Source: PMNU01 sp035479875
GTDB taxonomy: Bacteria; Patescibacteriota; Saccharimonadia; Saccharimonadales; UBA4665
Direction: 5' to 3'
Length of the DNA stretch: 64,000 bases
NCBI GenBank assembly: GCA_035479875.1
Contig: DATIIH010000001.1
Span: 186,001 to 250,000 of the forward strand
A model generated the notes under the pieces. That model did no database searches and was not told where the DNA came from. It saw only the letters and a program-made list of their open reading frames with translations. The stretch's first letter is position 1; every line of letters begins with the position of its first letter. This document shows positions 50,655 to 59,465 of this stretch, in pieces. The position numbers were made by a program, and so were the translations under genes.

Positions 50655-52187
50655 CTAGGCCTCCAGATTCAGGCGCTTCACCAGCCATTCGCGCGGTAAG
50701 ATGCTGAGGAACCAGCCGGCGCGTGGGCCGGATTGTTTGCCGATCAGGGCACGGTACAGTGCGCTAAACAGCTGCTGCGGGCTCAAACCAAACTCGTCTT
50801 TGAGCGAGTACGCCGCTTCGTGGAAGAATGCACCATCGGCATTTGCCGGTGCGGCAGCCACCTTGGCGCTGAGCGCGCGCAAATAACCCTGCTCTTGCTC
50901 GTTAAAATCGGCCGCGTTCACGTGCTCGGCGAGCGCAAACTTCGCTTCTTCGGGCGCCCGCTTTTCGAGCCAGGCGTCGATAAATGTGAGTTCTTCGGCA
51001 ATAATATCAGCGTCTTCCCCGGCAGTCTGGGCATACTCGGTACGCTTAATAACATCGAGGGTTTTGGCCACGTCTTTAAGCGACGCCTGATAGCTGGCTA
51101 CCAGGTGCGAAAACGGCACTCGGCTCACAACCGGACGCTGGCCGCGCGTGGCAATGTGCAGCAGCTGCTCTTCTACCGGACTGCGCTCCTGCTTGGCGGT
51201 GAGTTCGGCAAATTCGTCAATCAGCTTTACCACGCCCTCGGTGGGGTCAAATTGGATTGGCCGGTTGAGCGGCGCGCGCAGAATAAAGTAGCGTACCACC
51301 TCGGCCGGCATAATCTGCACGCTTTCCATAGCACTAATTGCCGTGCCCTTGCTGGCGCTCATCTTTTTGGTATCGCCCACCATGTGGATGGCGTCGTACG
51401 GCACGGGCACGGGCGCCTCGGCGTGGTATACGTCGTGCATGAGCTGCAAGCCGGTGTCGAACGAGCCACCTGCGCTGGCGTGTTCGCGGCCGAACGGTTC
51501 CACCTGCACTTTAAGCAACCACCAGCGCGCTGGCCAATCCAAGCGCCAATCGAGCTTAACCTCGCCTTGGTCGTAGCGGGCATCGTGAGGCTGGCCGTCG
51601 GCACCCTCATAACTCACGGTCTTGTTCTCTTTGTTGAGGCTTAAAAACTGACGGTTTTTAAGGCGGCCGTTCTCCAAGATTTGCACCGGCGTCCAGTGCT
51701 CATCGAGCTGACGGTTAGAGAGTCGTTCCAAGGTTTGGCGGATCTCTGGGACGTGCTCCAAGCACAGCTCAATAGCCGGCACAAACCAACCGGCGCGGTA
51801 TTTGGGGTGTGAGCGCACAAACTCAACTTCTACATTGAGGGCTTTGCAACTGTCTATCAGGCCTTGCAAAAAATAATCGGCGTACGAGCGGCCCTCGGCG
51901 CCATCGGGCGATGGTACGTCGCACAGCGGCATGCCCAAGTATTGGTCCCACTCGGCCGGCACGTTGATCGGCACCTTGCGCATCGCATCGAGGTCGTCCA
52001 CAAAATAAATGTGGCGAGCCTGACGGCCGCGACGCCTAAGTTCAAGTAAAATGGCGTCGCAAGTGACCATCTCGCGCATATGGCCAAGATGGTACGTACC
52101 GCTCGGCGAGCCGCCGGATTCAATCAAAATTTCGCCCTCTGGATGGCGGGCCAAAACCTCATCAACAATTGTATCTAACCAACTCAT
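50655..52187 (-). CDS. lysS: Lysyl-tRNA synthetase, class I
   Basis: 510 residues. This is the archaeal-type class I enzyme (LysRS-I): the HIGH motif is in SGTYHLGHMREMVTCDAI (as HLGH) and the KMSKS motif reads KKMSASKGTAIS. The class II LysRS of most bacteria is unrelated. It is the only lysyl enzyme in the window. A TGTACAAT and GAAGGAA precede the ATG at 52187. The KTSC-Ham1 gene follows at once. Confidence 0.93.
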   Translation of the reverse strand: MSWLDTIVDEVLARHPEGEILIESGGSPSGTYHLGHMREMVTCDAILLELRRRGRQARHIYFVDDLDAMRKVPINVPAEWDQYLGMPLCDVPSPDGAEGRSYADYFLQGLIDSCKALNVEVEFVRSHPKYRAGWFVPAIELCLEHVPEIRQTLERLSNRQLDEHWTPVQILENGRLKNRQFLSLNKENKTVSYEGADGQPHDARYDQGEVKLDWRLDWPARWWLLKVQVEPFGREHASAGGSFDTGLQLMHDVYHAEAPVPVPYDAIHMVGDTKKMSASKGTAISAMESVQIMPAEVVRYFILRAPLNRPIQFDPTEGVVKLIDEFAELTAKQERSPVEEQLLHIATRGQRPVVSRVPFSHLVASYQASLKDVAKTLDVIKRTEYAQTAGEDADIIAEELTFIDAWLEKRAPEEAKFALAEHVNAADFNEQEQGYLRALSAKVAAAPANADGAFFHEAAYSLKDEFGLSPQQLFSALYRALIGKQSGPRAGWFLSILPREWLVKRLNLEA

Positions 52188-52228
52188 AGCTTGTTCCTTC
52201 TGGGGTATTTTATCATATTGTACAGAGA

Positions 52229-52254
52229 AAAGGCTCCGGCGTACCGGAGCCTTT
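52229..52254 (-). terminator. Rho-independent terminator after greA
   Basis: An 11-bp perfect stem AAAGGCTCCGG / CCGGAGCCTTT around CGTA (52240-52243). Read on the minus strand it is followed by TCTCTGTA after a TTT, about 20 nt past the greA stop. It insulates greA from lysS. Confidence 0.8.
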
Positions 52255-52273
52255 GGTGCTTTAGCTGCGGCTA

Positions 52274-52735
52274 CTAACTAATGGCAATAATCTTGTAGGC
52301 AGCGGTTTCGGCCGGCGTGGTAATCTCGAGCTCCTCGCCTTCCTTTTTGCCCATCAAGGCTTTACCGATGGGCGACTCGTCGCTAATCTTGCCGTTTAAT
52401 GGGTCGGCTTCTACCGTACCCACCACTTGGAACTGCTTGGTTTGGCCGTTCTCGCCTTTGAGTTTGACTGACGAACCAAGCACCACTTTCACCACACCCT
52501 TGGGCGCGCTAATGACCTGTACATTGGCCAGGATGTGCTCAATCTCGCTAATCCGAGTTTCGTTGCGCTCTTGGTCTTGGCGGGCGGCGGTGTATTCCAT
52601 GTTTTCGCCAAGGTCGCCAAATTCGCGGGCAGTCTTAATACGGTCAGCGATGTCGTGGCGTTGGGCGGTGAGTTCTTTGAGCTCTGCTTTGAGCTCTCCG
52701 ACGCCCTGGTTGGTTAAGTGGAATAATTTGTTCAT
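52274..52735 (-). CDS. greA: Transcription elongation factor GreA
   Basis: 153 residues. The N-terminal coiled coil (LKAELKELTAQRHDIADRIK) carries the acidic tip DLGENMEY (the DxxE motif that activates RNA polymerase cleavage), and the C-terminal FKBP-like domain has SPIGKALMGKKEGE. It rescues backtracked polymerase. AAGGAGATCTG precedes the ATG. It is followed by its own terminator. Confidence 0.96.
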   Translation of the reverse strand: MNKLFHLTNQGVGELKAELKELTAQRHDIADRIKTAREFGDLGENMEYTAARQDQERNETRISEIEHILANVQVISAPKGVVKVVLGSSVKLKGENGQTKQFQVVGTVEADPLNGKISDESPIGKALMGKKEGEELEITTPAETAAYKIIAIS

Positions 52736-52777
52736 CAGATCTCCTTAATAGTCTCGTAACGTCCGAATCGACACGTA

Positions 52778-54514
52778 TTATAGCAAGTTAGTTGTCGATT
52801 TCGCGAACGAATTAATTACAGCGTCCTGGCTCAGCATCTGTGCCTCGGCCGCCCCGCGTTTTTTGAGTTCAAACTGGCCGCTTGCGAGCGTTTTATCGCT
52901 CACGACCAGACGGTATGGTATCCCCAAAAGATCAGCATCGGCGAACTTTTCGCCAGCCCTCGTGCCTAACCGGTCGTCATATAATACCAGCACGCCCGCT
53001 TTAGTCAAGGACATATATATCTCATCGGCTTTTTGGATAACTGCGTCGGCTTCGCCGAGACGCGCGAGATACACGGTGTACGGTGCGATGTTCTCTGGCC
53101 AGATGATGCCTTTATCGTCGTGGTGCGCTTCGACAACCGCTGCCAACGTGCGGCCAATGCCAATGCCGTAAGCACCCATGTAATACTTTTGGCGCCTGCC
53201 TTGCTCATCCGTATATTCAGCGTCGTGCATTAGATTACTGTAGTGGTAGCCAAGCTGGAAGATATTGCCTACTTCGATCCCCCGTTTTTCTACCAATGTT
53301 CCGCCATCCGGACTGATCATGCCAGCTTTGGCCAGGGCGATGTCGGCTTCAACATCTAGCTGGTAGTCGCGGTCGATGTTAATGTTGAGTAGATCTTTGT
53401 GGAGTTTGTTGTTGCCGCCGTACATGTTGCGCACCGTGCGCAGGCTCTTGTCGCCCACGATAACCACCTCGTGGCCGCTTTTAGCACCCTTTTTGGGGAA
53501 ATGCACCGGGCTAATAAAGCCAGGCTCGCTGCCGAGGTCTTCGCGGATTTCTTGTTCAGTGGCAGCGCGCAGATCCCAAGCGCCGGCGGCCTGCATCAAC
53601 TTAGTTTCGTTAACGTCGAAGTCGCCGCGGATCAGCGCCAGAATATAGCGCTTAGTGGCTTCGTCAAAAAACAGCACGTCTTTGGTTTGCTGCCAGAGCG
53701 GCATATTGTGCAAGTTAACACCGTCTTCCATGGTGGTGCCGCGTTCGGCGTCGACTTCTTGCAGGTCGCGCAATTCTTCGCCCAAATTTTTGTCGTCCAC
53801 CTTAAACACCGCCACATCTTCGTGGGCCGCGTAACCGCTCTGCTGGTCGATAAAGTAACGGCTCTCGCCGACTTCGCTTTCGCTAATAAACTCGTGGCAG
53901 TATTCGCCGCCAATGTAGCCGTTATCGGCTGCAACGACGTCTACTTTGAGGCCCAGCTCTTCGTAAATCGCTTTGTACGCGTCCCAGTATTTTTGATAGG
54001 TGTCTTTAAACTGCTCTTCGGTGCCAAAACTATAGGCATCCTTCATGATGAATTCGCGGACGCGCAGTAAGCCGCCGCGGGCGCGAACCTCGTCGCGGAA
54101 CTTCATACTAAACTGATAAATACTGAGCGGCAAATCCTTATAACTAACATTAAATTTTCGTGCCAGGTCTACTGCCATCTCCTCGGCTGTGCCGCCAAGT
54201 GCAAACTCGGCGCCCCGGCGATCTTCGATCTTCATAAGTTCAAAGCCAGCGCTCGTGGTGCGATTGGTTTCCTTCCACAATTCGAGCGGGTGCAAGGTGG
54301 GCAGCAGTACTTCTTGCGCGCCAATAGCATCCATGTGCTTGCGTACAATATCGATAATGTTATTCTGCACCGTCTGGCCCAGCGGCAAGAAAAAGTAGCG
54401 ACCCGCGGTTGATTCACGGATATAACCTGCCTGCGTGAGTAAGCGGTGCGAAATAATGTTGGAGTCGAGGCCCTCGGTTTTGGACGTCCTGCCGAACAGT
54501 TGCGATACTTTCAT
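52778..54514 (-). CDS. proS: Prolyl-tRNA synthetase
   Basis: 578 residues, bacterial type with an editing insertion. SHRLLTQAGYIRESTAGRYF at the start and motif 2 KFRDEVRARGGLLRVREFIM are characteristic; the editing (INS) domain lies around residues 230-390 and the C-terminal anticodon domain reads GVLVLYDDRLGTRAGEKFAD. Length is typical. AAGGAATTAAGACG precedes the ATG. Confidence 0.96.
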   Translation of the reverse strand: MKVSQLFGRTSKTEGLDSNIISHRLLTQAGYIRESTAGRYFFLPLGQTVQNNIIDIVRKHMDAIGAQEVLLPTLHPLELWKETNRTTSAGFELMKIEDRRGAEFALGGTAEEMAVDLARKFNVSYKDLPLSIYQFSMKFRDEVRARGGLLRVREFIMKDAYSFGTEEQFKDTYQKYWDAYKAIYEELGLKVDVVAADNGYIGGEYCHEFISESEVGESRYFIDQQSGYAAHEDVAVFKVDDKNLGEELRDLQEVDAERGTTMEDGVNLHNMPLWQQTKDVLFFDEATKRYILALIRGDFDVNETKLMQAAGAWDLRAATEQEIREDLGSEPGFISPVHFPKKGAKSGHEVVIVGDKSLRTVRNMYGGNNKLHKDLLNINIDRDYQLDVEADIALAKAGMISPDGGTLVEKRGIEVGNIFQLGYHYSNLMHDAEYTDEQGRRQKYYMGAYGIGIGRTLAAVVEAHHDDKGIIWPENIAPYTVYLARLGEADAVIQKADEIYMSLTKAGVLVLYDDRLGTRAGEKFADADLLGIPYRLVVSDKTLASGQFELKKRGAAEAQMLSQDAVINSFAKSTTNLL

Positions 54515-54659
54515 CGTCTTAATTCCTTATAAATTTTAGATTCGTTGGTAGAGTTGGTATGAAAAAATATTATGGCCGGCAAGCCGGAATAAAGATGGGG
54601 GCAAAAGTGAAGCCGGTAACGCATACGAGACGTTTCATTTGAGCATAGTATAGCATGGG
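54515..54659. other. Intergenic region upstream of proS
   Basis: 145 nt between the CPBP gene stop and the proS start. It holds a small palindrome around TCCGGCTTGCCGG on the minus strand, followed by an A/T-rich stretch, which could be a terminator for the rseP operon and a promoter for proS. No further feature is seen. Confidence 0.35.
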
Positions 54660-55457
54660 CTAATGGAGCACCAAAACGTACAAATATAAAAATGCCATGC
54701 CGTTCTTAAGCATGTGTACAGCCATGCCGGCCCATATGTTGCCCGTTTTTTCGCGCACGTAACAGAGTATGAGTGATAGCACGAAGGTGTCGATGCCGGC
54801 TACCCACAGTAGGCCGCTGCCCTCGCCTTCTAATAAATGGAGTGAGGCGAAAATCACACTTACCAGTAGGGTGGTCGCGGCGAACGGCAACTTTTTGCGC
54901 AAACTGCCAAACAAAAAGCCGCGGAACATGATTTCTTCGACCAAAGGAGGCAGCAGCACTAAGCTCACAAACGCCATCACCTTGGCAGTTGTGCCGGTAA
55001 CGATGTCAAAGCCCAACTCCTGCTTTTGGCCGATGTTTACGTGCAGCTGGGATGAGGCCCAGTTGAGCACCAGCGTGACCGCCACAAAGTAGATGGCGAA
55101 CGCGATAATGCCCACCGCCGCGTCGTACAACTGCGGCTTGCGATAAATTCCAACGTCGGCCAAGGTGCCCTTCCGCCAACGTATAAACGATCGCGCAATA
55201 AGTAGCACTAAACCTTCGGCCAGCACCACAAAGACAAACTGGCCAGCAGTAGAACTAAGCCAAGCGTTGGCTTGGTCGGTGGGCCAGCCCAGGAGGTGCG
55301 GAAAAAGGCCAACAACTGCCGCGGCAATGAACTCACCAACCACAAAACTGAGCGGCGTGAGTGCAATAGCGGTGAGTGGTTCCCAGCGGGCACCGTCTTT
55401 AGAAGGTGGTGCGGCTGGGTCAGGCCGCAAACTAGAGGTATCTTTTGACATCGACAA
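54660..55457 (-). CDS. CPBP-family intramembrane metalloprotease
   Basis: 265 residues with about seven membrane helices. The catalytic pairs are EEIMFRG (EExxxR) and FASLHLLEG (His), the signature of the CAAX protease/bacteriocin-processing family. The start (55457 or the internal Met at 55451) lies within the last codons of rseP, so the genes overlap by 20-26 nt and are translationally linked. Its role is unknown; the family processes membrane proteins or protects against bacteriocins. Confidence 0.85.
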   Translation of the reverse strand: MSMSKDTSSLRPDPAAPPSKDGARWEPLTAIALTPLSFVVGEFIAAAVVGLFPHLLGWPTDQANAWLSSTAGQFVFVVLAEGLVLLIARSFIRWRKGTLADVGIYRKPQLYDAAVGIIAFAIYFVAVTLVLNWASSQLHVNIGQKQELGFDIVTGTTAKVMAFVSLVLLPPLVEEIMFRGFLFGSLRKKLPFAATTLLVSVIFASLHLLEGEGSGLLWVAGIDTFVLSLILCYVREKTGNIWAGMAVHMLKNGMAFLYLYVLVLH

Positions 55458-56538
55458 CCGTGATTAAAGCAATCAGCAGAAGCAGCAGTACAAAACTGGT
55501 GCCCACAATCCGCTCCTCGGTTTCCTTAGGCACGGTTTTGCCGAACATGCGCGACAAAAGCAGCACATAAAAACGGCCGCCGTCGAGCGCCGGAATGGGA
55601 AGAATGTTCATAATAGCCAGGCTGAGTGAAATAAGCCCGACGATCAGCAGCACAAACTGATAGCCCAAGAGACTACCGGCGTGCAACACCACCACAATGC
55701 CCACCGGGCCGGAGACTTGCTGGCTCGCGGTACCGGTATCGCCACGGAATAACGCGCTGAGTGCTGTTCCCAGACCTTTAAACGTGGCGGCCGTAAACTG
55801 CCAAGCAACGCCCGCAGCTTGTACTGGTGCCGACCACGTGGCACGGGTTAAGGTGTAATCGGCCGGCGCGATGCCTAAAGCGCCCTGATCCTTGGCTTCC
55901 TTAGGAGTCCGTAAATGTACTGTCACCTGCTCTGTCTGGCTGCCACGTTTGTAATTCACTTGCACGATTTGGCCGCCGTATTGCTTGGTGATATTGGGCA
56001 AATCGTTAGCACTCTGCACTGTTTTGGCCTGCTGATTCGGCAAGCCGATAGAAATCAACTGGTCGCGCGCCTGCAAATGCGCCTTTTCGGCCGGCGAACC
56101 CGGTTCCACAAAGCCGATCAATACCGATCGGTGCACGACGTGCGTGTCACTCTTAACACTAAATTGGTTGTCGAGGAGCTGCGGCATGCCTACCCAGGCA
56201 AGTGCGGTAAAAATCACCAGCGCGGCCAGCAAGTTGAGAGCCACCCCGGCCAGCATAATCTTGGCTTTAACGCCCAGCGTGGCAGCGCCAAAGCTGTGCG
56301 GCTCGGTTGAGGCGTCGTTCTCTCCCTTTAAGCGTACAAAGCCGCCGATTGGCAGCCAGTTAATGGTGAACAAAAATCCCTTTTTAGTTTTGCGCGAATA
56401 GGCGCGCGGCGGAAAGCCTATGCCAAATTCTTCTACATCGACGCCGTTACGCCGCGCCACAATAAAATGGCCAAACTCGTGCACCACCACTAAGCCAACA
56501 AACAGTAACAGGCCCAAGACAAGCAAAAAAACCGACAT
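55432..56538 (-). CDS. rseP: Site-2 intramembrane zinc protease RseP (M50)
   Basis: 368 residues. The zinc motif HEFGH is in VVVHEFGHFIVARRNGVDVE, a PDZ domain is inserted (EPGSPAEKAHLQARDQLISI), and the third ligand lies in NILPIPALDGGRF near the C-terminus. It cuts membrane segments such as anti-sigma factors and leftover signal peptides. Its ATG is adjacent to the uppS stop (56538/56539). Confidence 0.94.
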   Translation of the reverse strand: MSVFLLVLGLLLFVGLVVVHEFGHFIVARRNGVDVEEFGIGFPPRAYSRKTKKGFLFTINWLPIGGFVRLKGENDASTEPHSFGAATLGVKAKIMLAGVALNLLAALVIFTALAWVGMPQLLDNQFSVKSDTHVVHRSVLIGFVEPGSPAEKAHLQARDQLISIGLPNQQAKTVQSANDLPNITKQYGGQIVQVNYKRGSQTEQVTVHLRTPKEAKDQGALGIAPADYTLTRATWSAPVQAAGVAWQFTAATFKGLGTALSALFRGDTGTASQQVSGPVGIVVVLHAGSLLGYQFVLLIVGLISLSLAIMNILPIPALDGGRFYVLLLSRMFGKTVPKETEERIVGTSFVLLLLLIALITVVDVKRYL

Positions 56539-57240
56539 CTAGTTGCCGAACCTCCGCTGGCGACGAGAGTATTCGGCGATGGCGGCGTCTAAGTGCTTGG
56601 TATCAAAGTCGGGCCAATACACGGGGTCAAATAAAAGCTCGCTGTAGGTAGATTCCCACGTCATAAAGTTACTAAGGCGTTGTTCGCCAGAGGTACGAAT
56701 GATGAGGTCGAGCGGTGGCACGTTGGGGGCGTACAGGTGTTGGGTGATAAGTTCTGGTGTAATGTCTTTGGGATCGACGCCCTCAGCTACGATACGCTTT
56801 AGCGCATCAGCAATCTCCTGCTGGCCGCCGTAGTCGAGACACAAAAGGAGCGTGCAGCGGCCGTTATCGGCAGTGAGCTCTTCGGCGTCGTGGATTGCCT
56901 TTACCATTGCTTTGCCCAAGCGCAAACGCGAGCCCAGCACCTGCAATTTGATGCCCCGACGATGCAATTCCTTAATCTCGTGCCTCAAGATCCACATCAG
57001 TAGCTTCATGAGATCGCGCACTTCGCTGCGCTCGCGCTTCCAGTTCTCGGTAGAAAACACGTAGGCGCTGAGGTACTTAACACCGCGATCTTCGCAGGCG
57101 TCAGCAATGTTCCTAAGGGCGCGATAGCCCTCGTTATAACCCTCGGCCAGACTAACGCCATGCTCGCGCGCCCAGTGCCGGTTGCCGTCTAAAATCAGCC
57201 CAATATGTTGCGGAATTGCCGCCCCTTGGATATCTGTCAT
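56539..57240 (-). CDS. uppS: Undecaprenyl diphosphate synthase
   Basis: 233 residues. LILDGNRHWARE carries the catalytic Asp, YAPNVPPLDLIIRTSGEQRL and LSNFMTWESTYSELLFDPVY the substrate-binding Arg/Ser and Glu. It makes the lipid carrier for wall synthesis. AGGAGATAT precedes the ATG. The usual cdsA between uppS and rseP is missing. A 31-bp hairpin lies upstream. Confidence 0.95.
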   Translation of the reverse strand: MTDIQGAAIPQHIGLILDGNRHWAREHGVSLAEGYNEGYRALRNIADACEDRGVKYLSAYVFSTENWKRERSEVRDLMKLLMWILRHEIKELHRRGIKLQVLGSRLRLGKAMVKAIHDAEELTADNGRCTLLLCLDYGGQQEIADALKRIVAEGVDPKDITPELITQHLYAPNVPPLDLIIRTSGEQRLSNFMTWESTYSELLFDPVYWPDFDTKHLDAAIAEYSRRQRRFGN

Positions 57241-57274
57241 ATATCTCCTATTGTAGCATTATTACGATCAAGCG

Positions 57275-57398
57275 GTGCCCCCTGAGCGGCGAGGATTACT
57301 TTCTGTAAGAGGAGGGTTGCTAGCGCCACGGGCTGGCCATAGGCCACCCGTAGAGCGCACTCCTCGTCAGAAAGTAATCCTCGCCGCTCAGGGGGCAC
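57275..57398. repeat. Long intergenic hairpin C, 31-bp perfect stem with inner helices
   Basis: Outer arms 57275-57305 and 57368-57398 pair over 31 bp without mismatch. Within the loop GAGGAG (57309-57314) pairs with CTCCTC (57360-57365), GCGC with GCGC (57323-57326 / 57355-57358), and ACGGG-C-TGGCC with GGCCACCCGT around ATA (57328-57351). The element lies between frr (stop 57406) and uppS (start 57240), both minus strand, and has no T run. It is the most elaborate of the three. Confidence 0.88.
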
Positions 57399-57405
57399 GC
57401 CCTCA

Positions 57406-57969
57406 TTACAGTGTCATAATTTCGGCTTCTTTAGCCTTGGCAGCGGATTCTACCTCTGTCTTGGCTGTAGCCATGCGGTCGTCAATTTGCTTCTCCTGGC
57501 GCTTGGCTTCGTCTTCGCCCACCAGCTTGTCCTTCTTGGCTTTGTCGATGGCGTCCATTGCGTCGTGGCGGATGTTGCGCAGTTGTACCATGCAGTCCTC
57601 TACCTTGCCACCCAGCGTTTTGGCCAACTCGCGGCGGCGATCCTCGGTAAGTGGCGGAATGGGCACCCGCACCACGCGGCCGTCGTCCATGGGGTTTAAA
57701 CCCAAGGTAGGATTATCGCGGATAGCGCTGGCGATTGCCTGAATATTACCCGGATCAAACGGCGTAATCTGAATGAGTTGCGCCTCTGGCGCGGTGACGT
57801 TGGCTACCTGGTTGAGCGGCATGTCGGCACCATAGGCCTTAACGACCACGCTATCGAGCATGCTGGCGCTGGCGCGGCCGGTGCGGACCTTTTTGAGTTC
57901 TTGGTTAAAATGAGCAACTGCGCTTGCAAATTTGTCGCTGGCGTCGCCGATAACTTGGTTTGGATTCAT
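57406..57969 (-). CDS. frr: Ribosome recycling factor
   Basis: 187 residues, normal size. ELKKVRTGRASASMLDSVVV and the RDNPTLGLNPMDDGRVVRVP / PPLTEDRRRELAKTL blocks are diagnostic. With EF-G it splits post-termination ribosomes. AGAGGAGAATC precedes the ATG. The usual neighbour pyrH is absent; the HD gene lies 19 nt upstream. Confidence 0.96.
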   Translation of the reverse strand: MNPNQVIGDASDKFASAVAHFNQELKKVRTGRASASMLDSVVVKAYGADMPLNQVANVTAPEAQLIQITPFDPGNIQAIASAIRDNPTLGLNPMDDGRVVRVPIPPLTEDRRRELAKTLGGKVEDCMVQLRNIRHDAMDAIDKAKKDKLVGEDEAKRQEKQIDDRMATAKTEVESAAKAKEAEIMTL

Positions 57970-57988
57970 GATTCTCCTCTTCTCTCGC

Positions 57989-58579
57989 TTACATTATCTT
58001 GTGGTTCATGTCGTCAAAAGCCGGCAGCATAGCGGTGAGGGCCTGCGCCAACGCATGGCTGGGCCCTAACTTGTTGATAATAATATCGTAGCGGCCATGC
58101 CAGAACCAATCGCGGCGCTTAGCGCCGGCGCCGCCAAAAATCTTTGCAGTGGCATCAGCGTCTTTGGCATAGGCGTCGAGCATGTCACGGGTGTTATACA
58201 GCATATCGGCGCCACTAATCAGGCTGGCTTCGGCAGGGCCGGTCTCGAGCTGCTGTAAGTAGCGCTTAAGCGCGTCCTCTTTGCCGTACTTTTTGATATC
58301 GTGCGTCACGGTTTCTACCAGCATGCGCACGCGGGGGCCAAAGTCGGCCTCCAATTTGGCCGCGTCGTAGGTTTCGGAGGGCACATCTTCTAAAACATCG
58401 TGTAGTAAGGCGGCGATGCGCACATCTTCGTCCCAGGTGAGCTGACTCACAACGTAACTCACGCCATACAAGTGCGTTACAAACGGGTCACCAGTGACCG
58501 CCCGCTGGTGCGTGGCAAACAGCCGTGCTGTTACCTGCAGCGCATGCATGTACCGTGGAGGCAGAACGTCGCCGTGCAT
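57989..58579 (-). CDS. SpoT/RelA-type HD-domain hydrolase without synthetase
   Basis: 196 residues. The HD signature is RIAALLHDVLEDVPSETYDA with an upstream THLYGVSYVV and a later SGADMLYNTRDM (the D-x-x-N-like segment). This matches the (p)ppGpp hydrolase half of Rel/SpoT; the synthetase, TGS and ACT domains are missing, so it is a small alarmone hydrolase (SAH-like) candidate. A TATACT 6 nt before the ATG (58586-58591, minus strand) predicts a leaderless mRNA. It is first in an operon with frr. Confidence 0.78.
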   Translation of the reverse strand: MHGDVLPPRYMHALQVTARLFATHQRAVTGDPFVTHLYGVSYVVSQLTWDEDVRIAALLHDVLEDVPSETYDAAKLEADFGPRVRMLVETVTHDIKKYGKEDALKRYLQQLETGPAEASLISGADMLYNTRDMLDAYAKDADATAKIFGGAGAKRRDWFWHGRYDIIINKLGPSHALAQALTAMLPAFDDMNHKIM

Positions 58580-58634
58580 AGCACTAGTATAGCGTAAACT
58601 TCGGGATACTTCGCCGAGTTGTGGTTGCTCGTGT

Positions 58635-58663
58635 TTGACAGATTATACCCATTATGCTAATAT
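58635..58663 (+). promoter_or_regulatory. Consensus extended -10 promoter, near-leaderless start at 58672
   Basis: TTGACA (58635-58640), 17-nt spacer ending in TTATGC, TAATAT (58658-58663), 8 nt to the ATG at 58672. The TTATGCTAAT string is shared with the promoters at 19441 and 20563. Confidence 0.78.
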
Positions 58664-58671
58664 AGGGTCAT

Positions 58672-59391
58672 ATGAGTAACCCCTACCACAACTACCCATC
58701 AGACCACCGAACAGCTAACACTGGCCCTATAGAACGAACCGGCCGCTTCGCTAAAGGTCGTATTGGGCGTACATTACTCCTTGCAACCGGCGTACTTCTA
58801 GTAGCCGGAGGTGCGGCTAAAGGCGTGCAGGCCAAAGTAAACCACGATAAGGCCGCATACGCAGCCACTCAAGGCAAGATCAGCCCTATTATCGAGCAAT
58901 CCATGATAGGTCTAGACTACCAGGCTGTTGAGTACCAGTTGTCTCACCCAACCGATGTAGTGGTAACCCAAAACCCTGACGGACAACAAGGCACAGTCGA
59001 ATTTATGACCGACCACTCCACCGTAATCATGGGTACTAAAGACGGGAAACCCAATATTCTCGATCCTGTGTACATCGATTATTGGAACAACCAGGGTGAA
59101 CCTGAGACGGGCGACTACGGCCATGAATACGTCTTGACCGCACCACGCGGCAACCACTGGGTGAACGAGAGCCATGGCGCCAACCAAATTGGATTTGGCG
59201 GCACTACCGGTGGCGGTTGGGGAGCATTCGAGCTAGGTGGAGCCGACACGACCGACAGAGGTTACGCAGGCAACAGCCTTCCCCCTCCGGTGGAAGCCGC
59301 TACCGAGATAGCAACACACGTCTTAGAGTTTGGTCCGTATGAACACTACTCTCAGCCGGGCGAGCCACTAGTGGGCGACCCGCAAGATTAA
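58672..59391 (+). CDS. Membrane-anchored orphan protein
   Basis: 239 residues. A cytosolic N-terminus of ~30 residues, one membrane helix (~32-50, TLLLATGVLLVAGGAAKG), then an outer domain of ~185 residues with beta-rich segments (TVEFMTDHSTVIMGTKDGKP; YGHEYVLTAPRGNHWVNE) and a Gly-rich loop near residue 180. Not recognised. It follows a strong promoter and precedes a clear terminator, so it is a single, probably well-expressed gene. Confidence 0.75.
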   Translation: MSNPYHNYPSDHRTANTGPIERTGRFAKGRIGRTLLLATGVLLVAGGAAKGVQAKVNHDKAAYAATQGKISPIIEQSMIGLDYQAVEYQLSHPTDVVVTQNPDGQQGTVEFMTDHSTVIMGTKDGKPNILDPVYIDYWNNQGEPETGDYGHEYVLTAPRGNHWVNESHGANQIGFGGTTGGGWGAFELGGADTTDRGYAGNSLPPPVEAATEIATHVLEFGPYEHYSQPGEPLVGDPQD

Positions 59392-59411
59392 AAACACGCA
59401 AAGCAAATACT

Positions 59412-59442
59412 AAAATAACGCCCTACACGGGCGTTATTTTTT
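59412..59442. terminator. Bidirectional Rho-independent terminator
   Basis: A 12-bp stem AAAATAACGCCC / GGGCGTTATTTT around TACAC, then TT. It serves the + strand orphan and, in reverse, tsf (stop at 59466). Confidence 0.9.
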
Positions 59443-59465
59443 GTAACACGCGGGGAGTATCGGCT

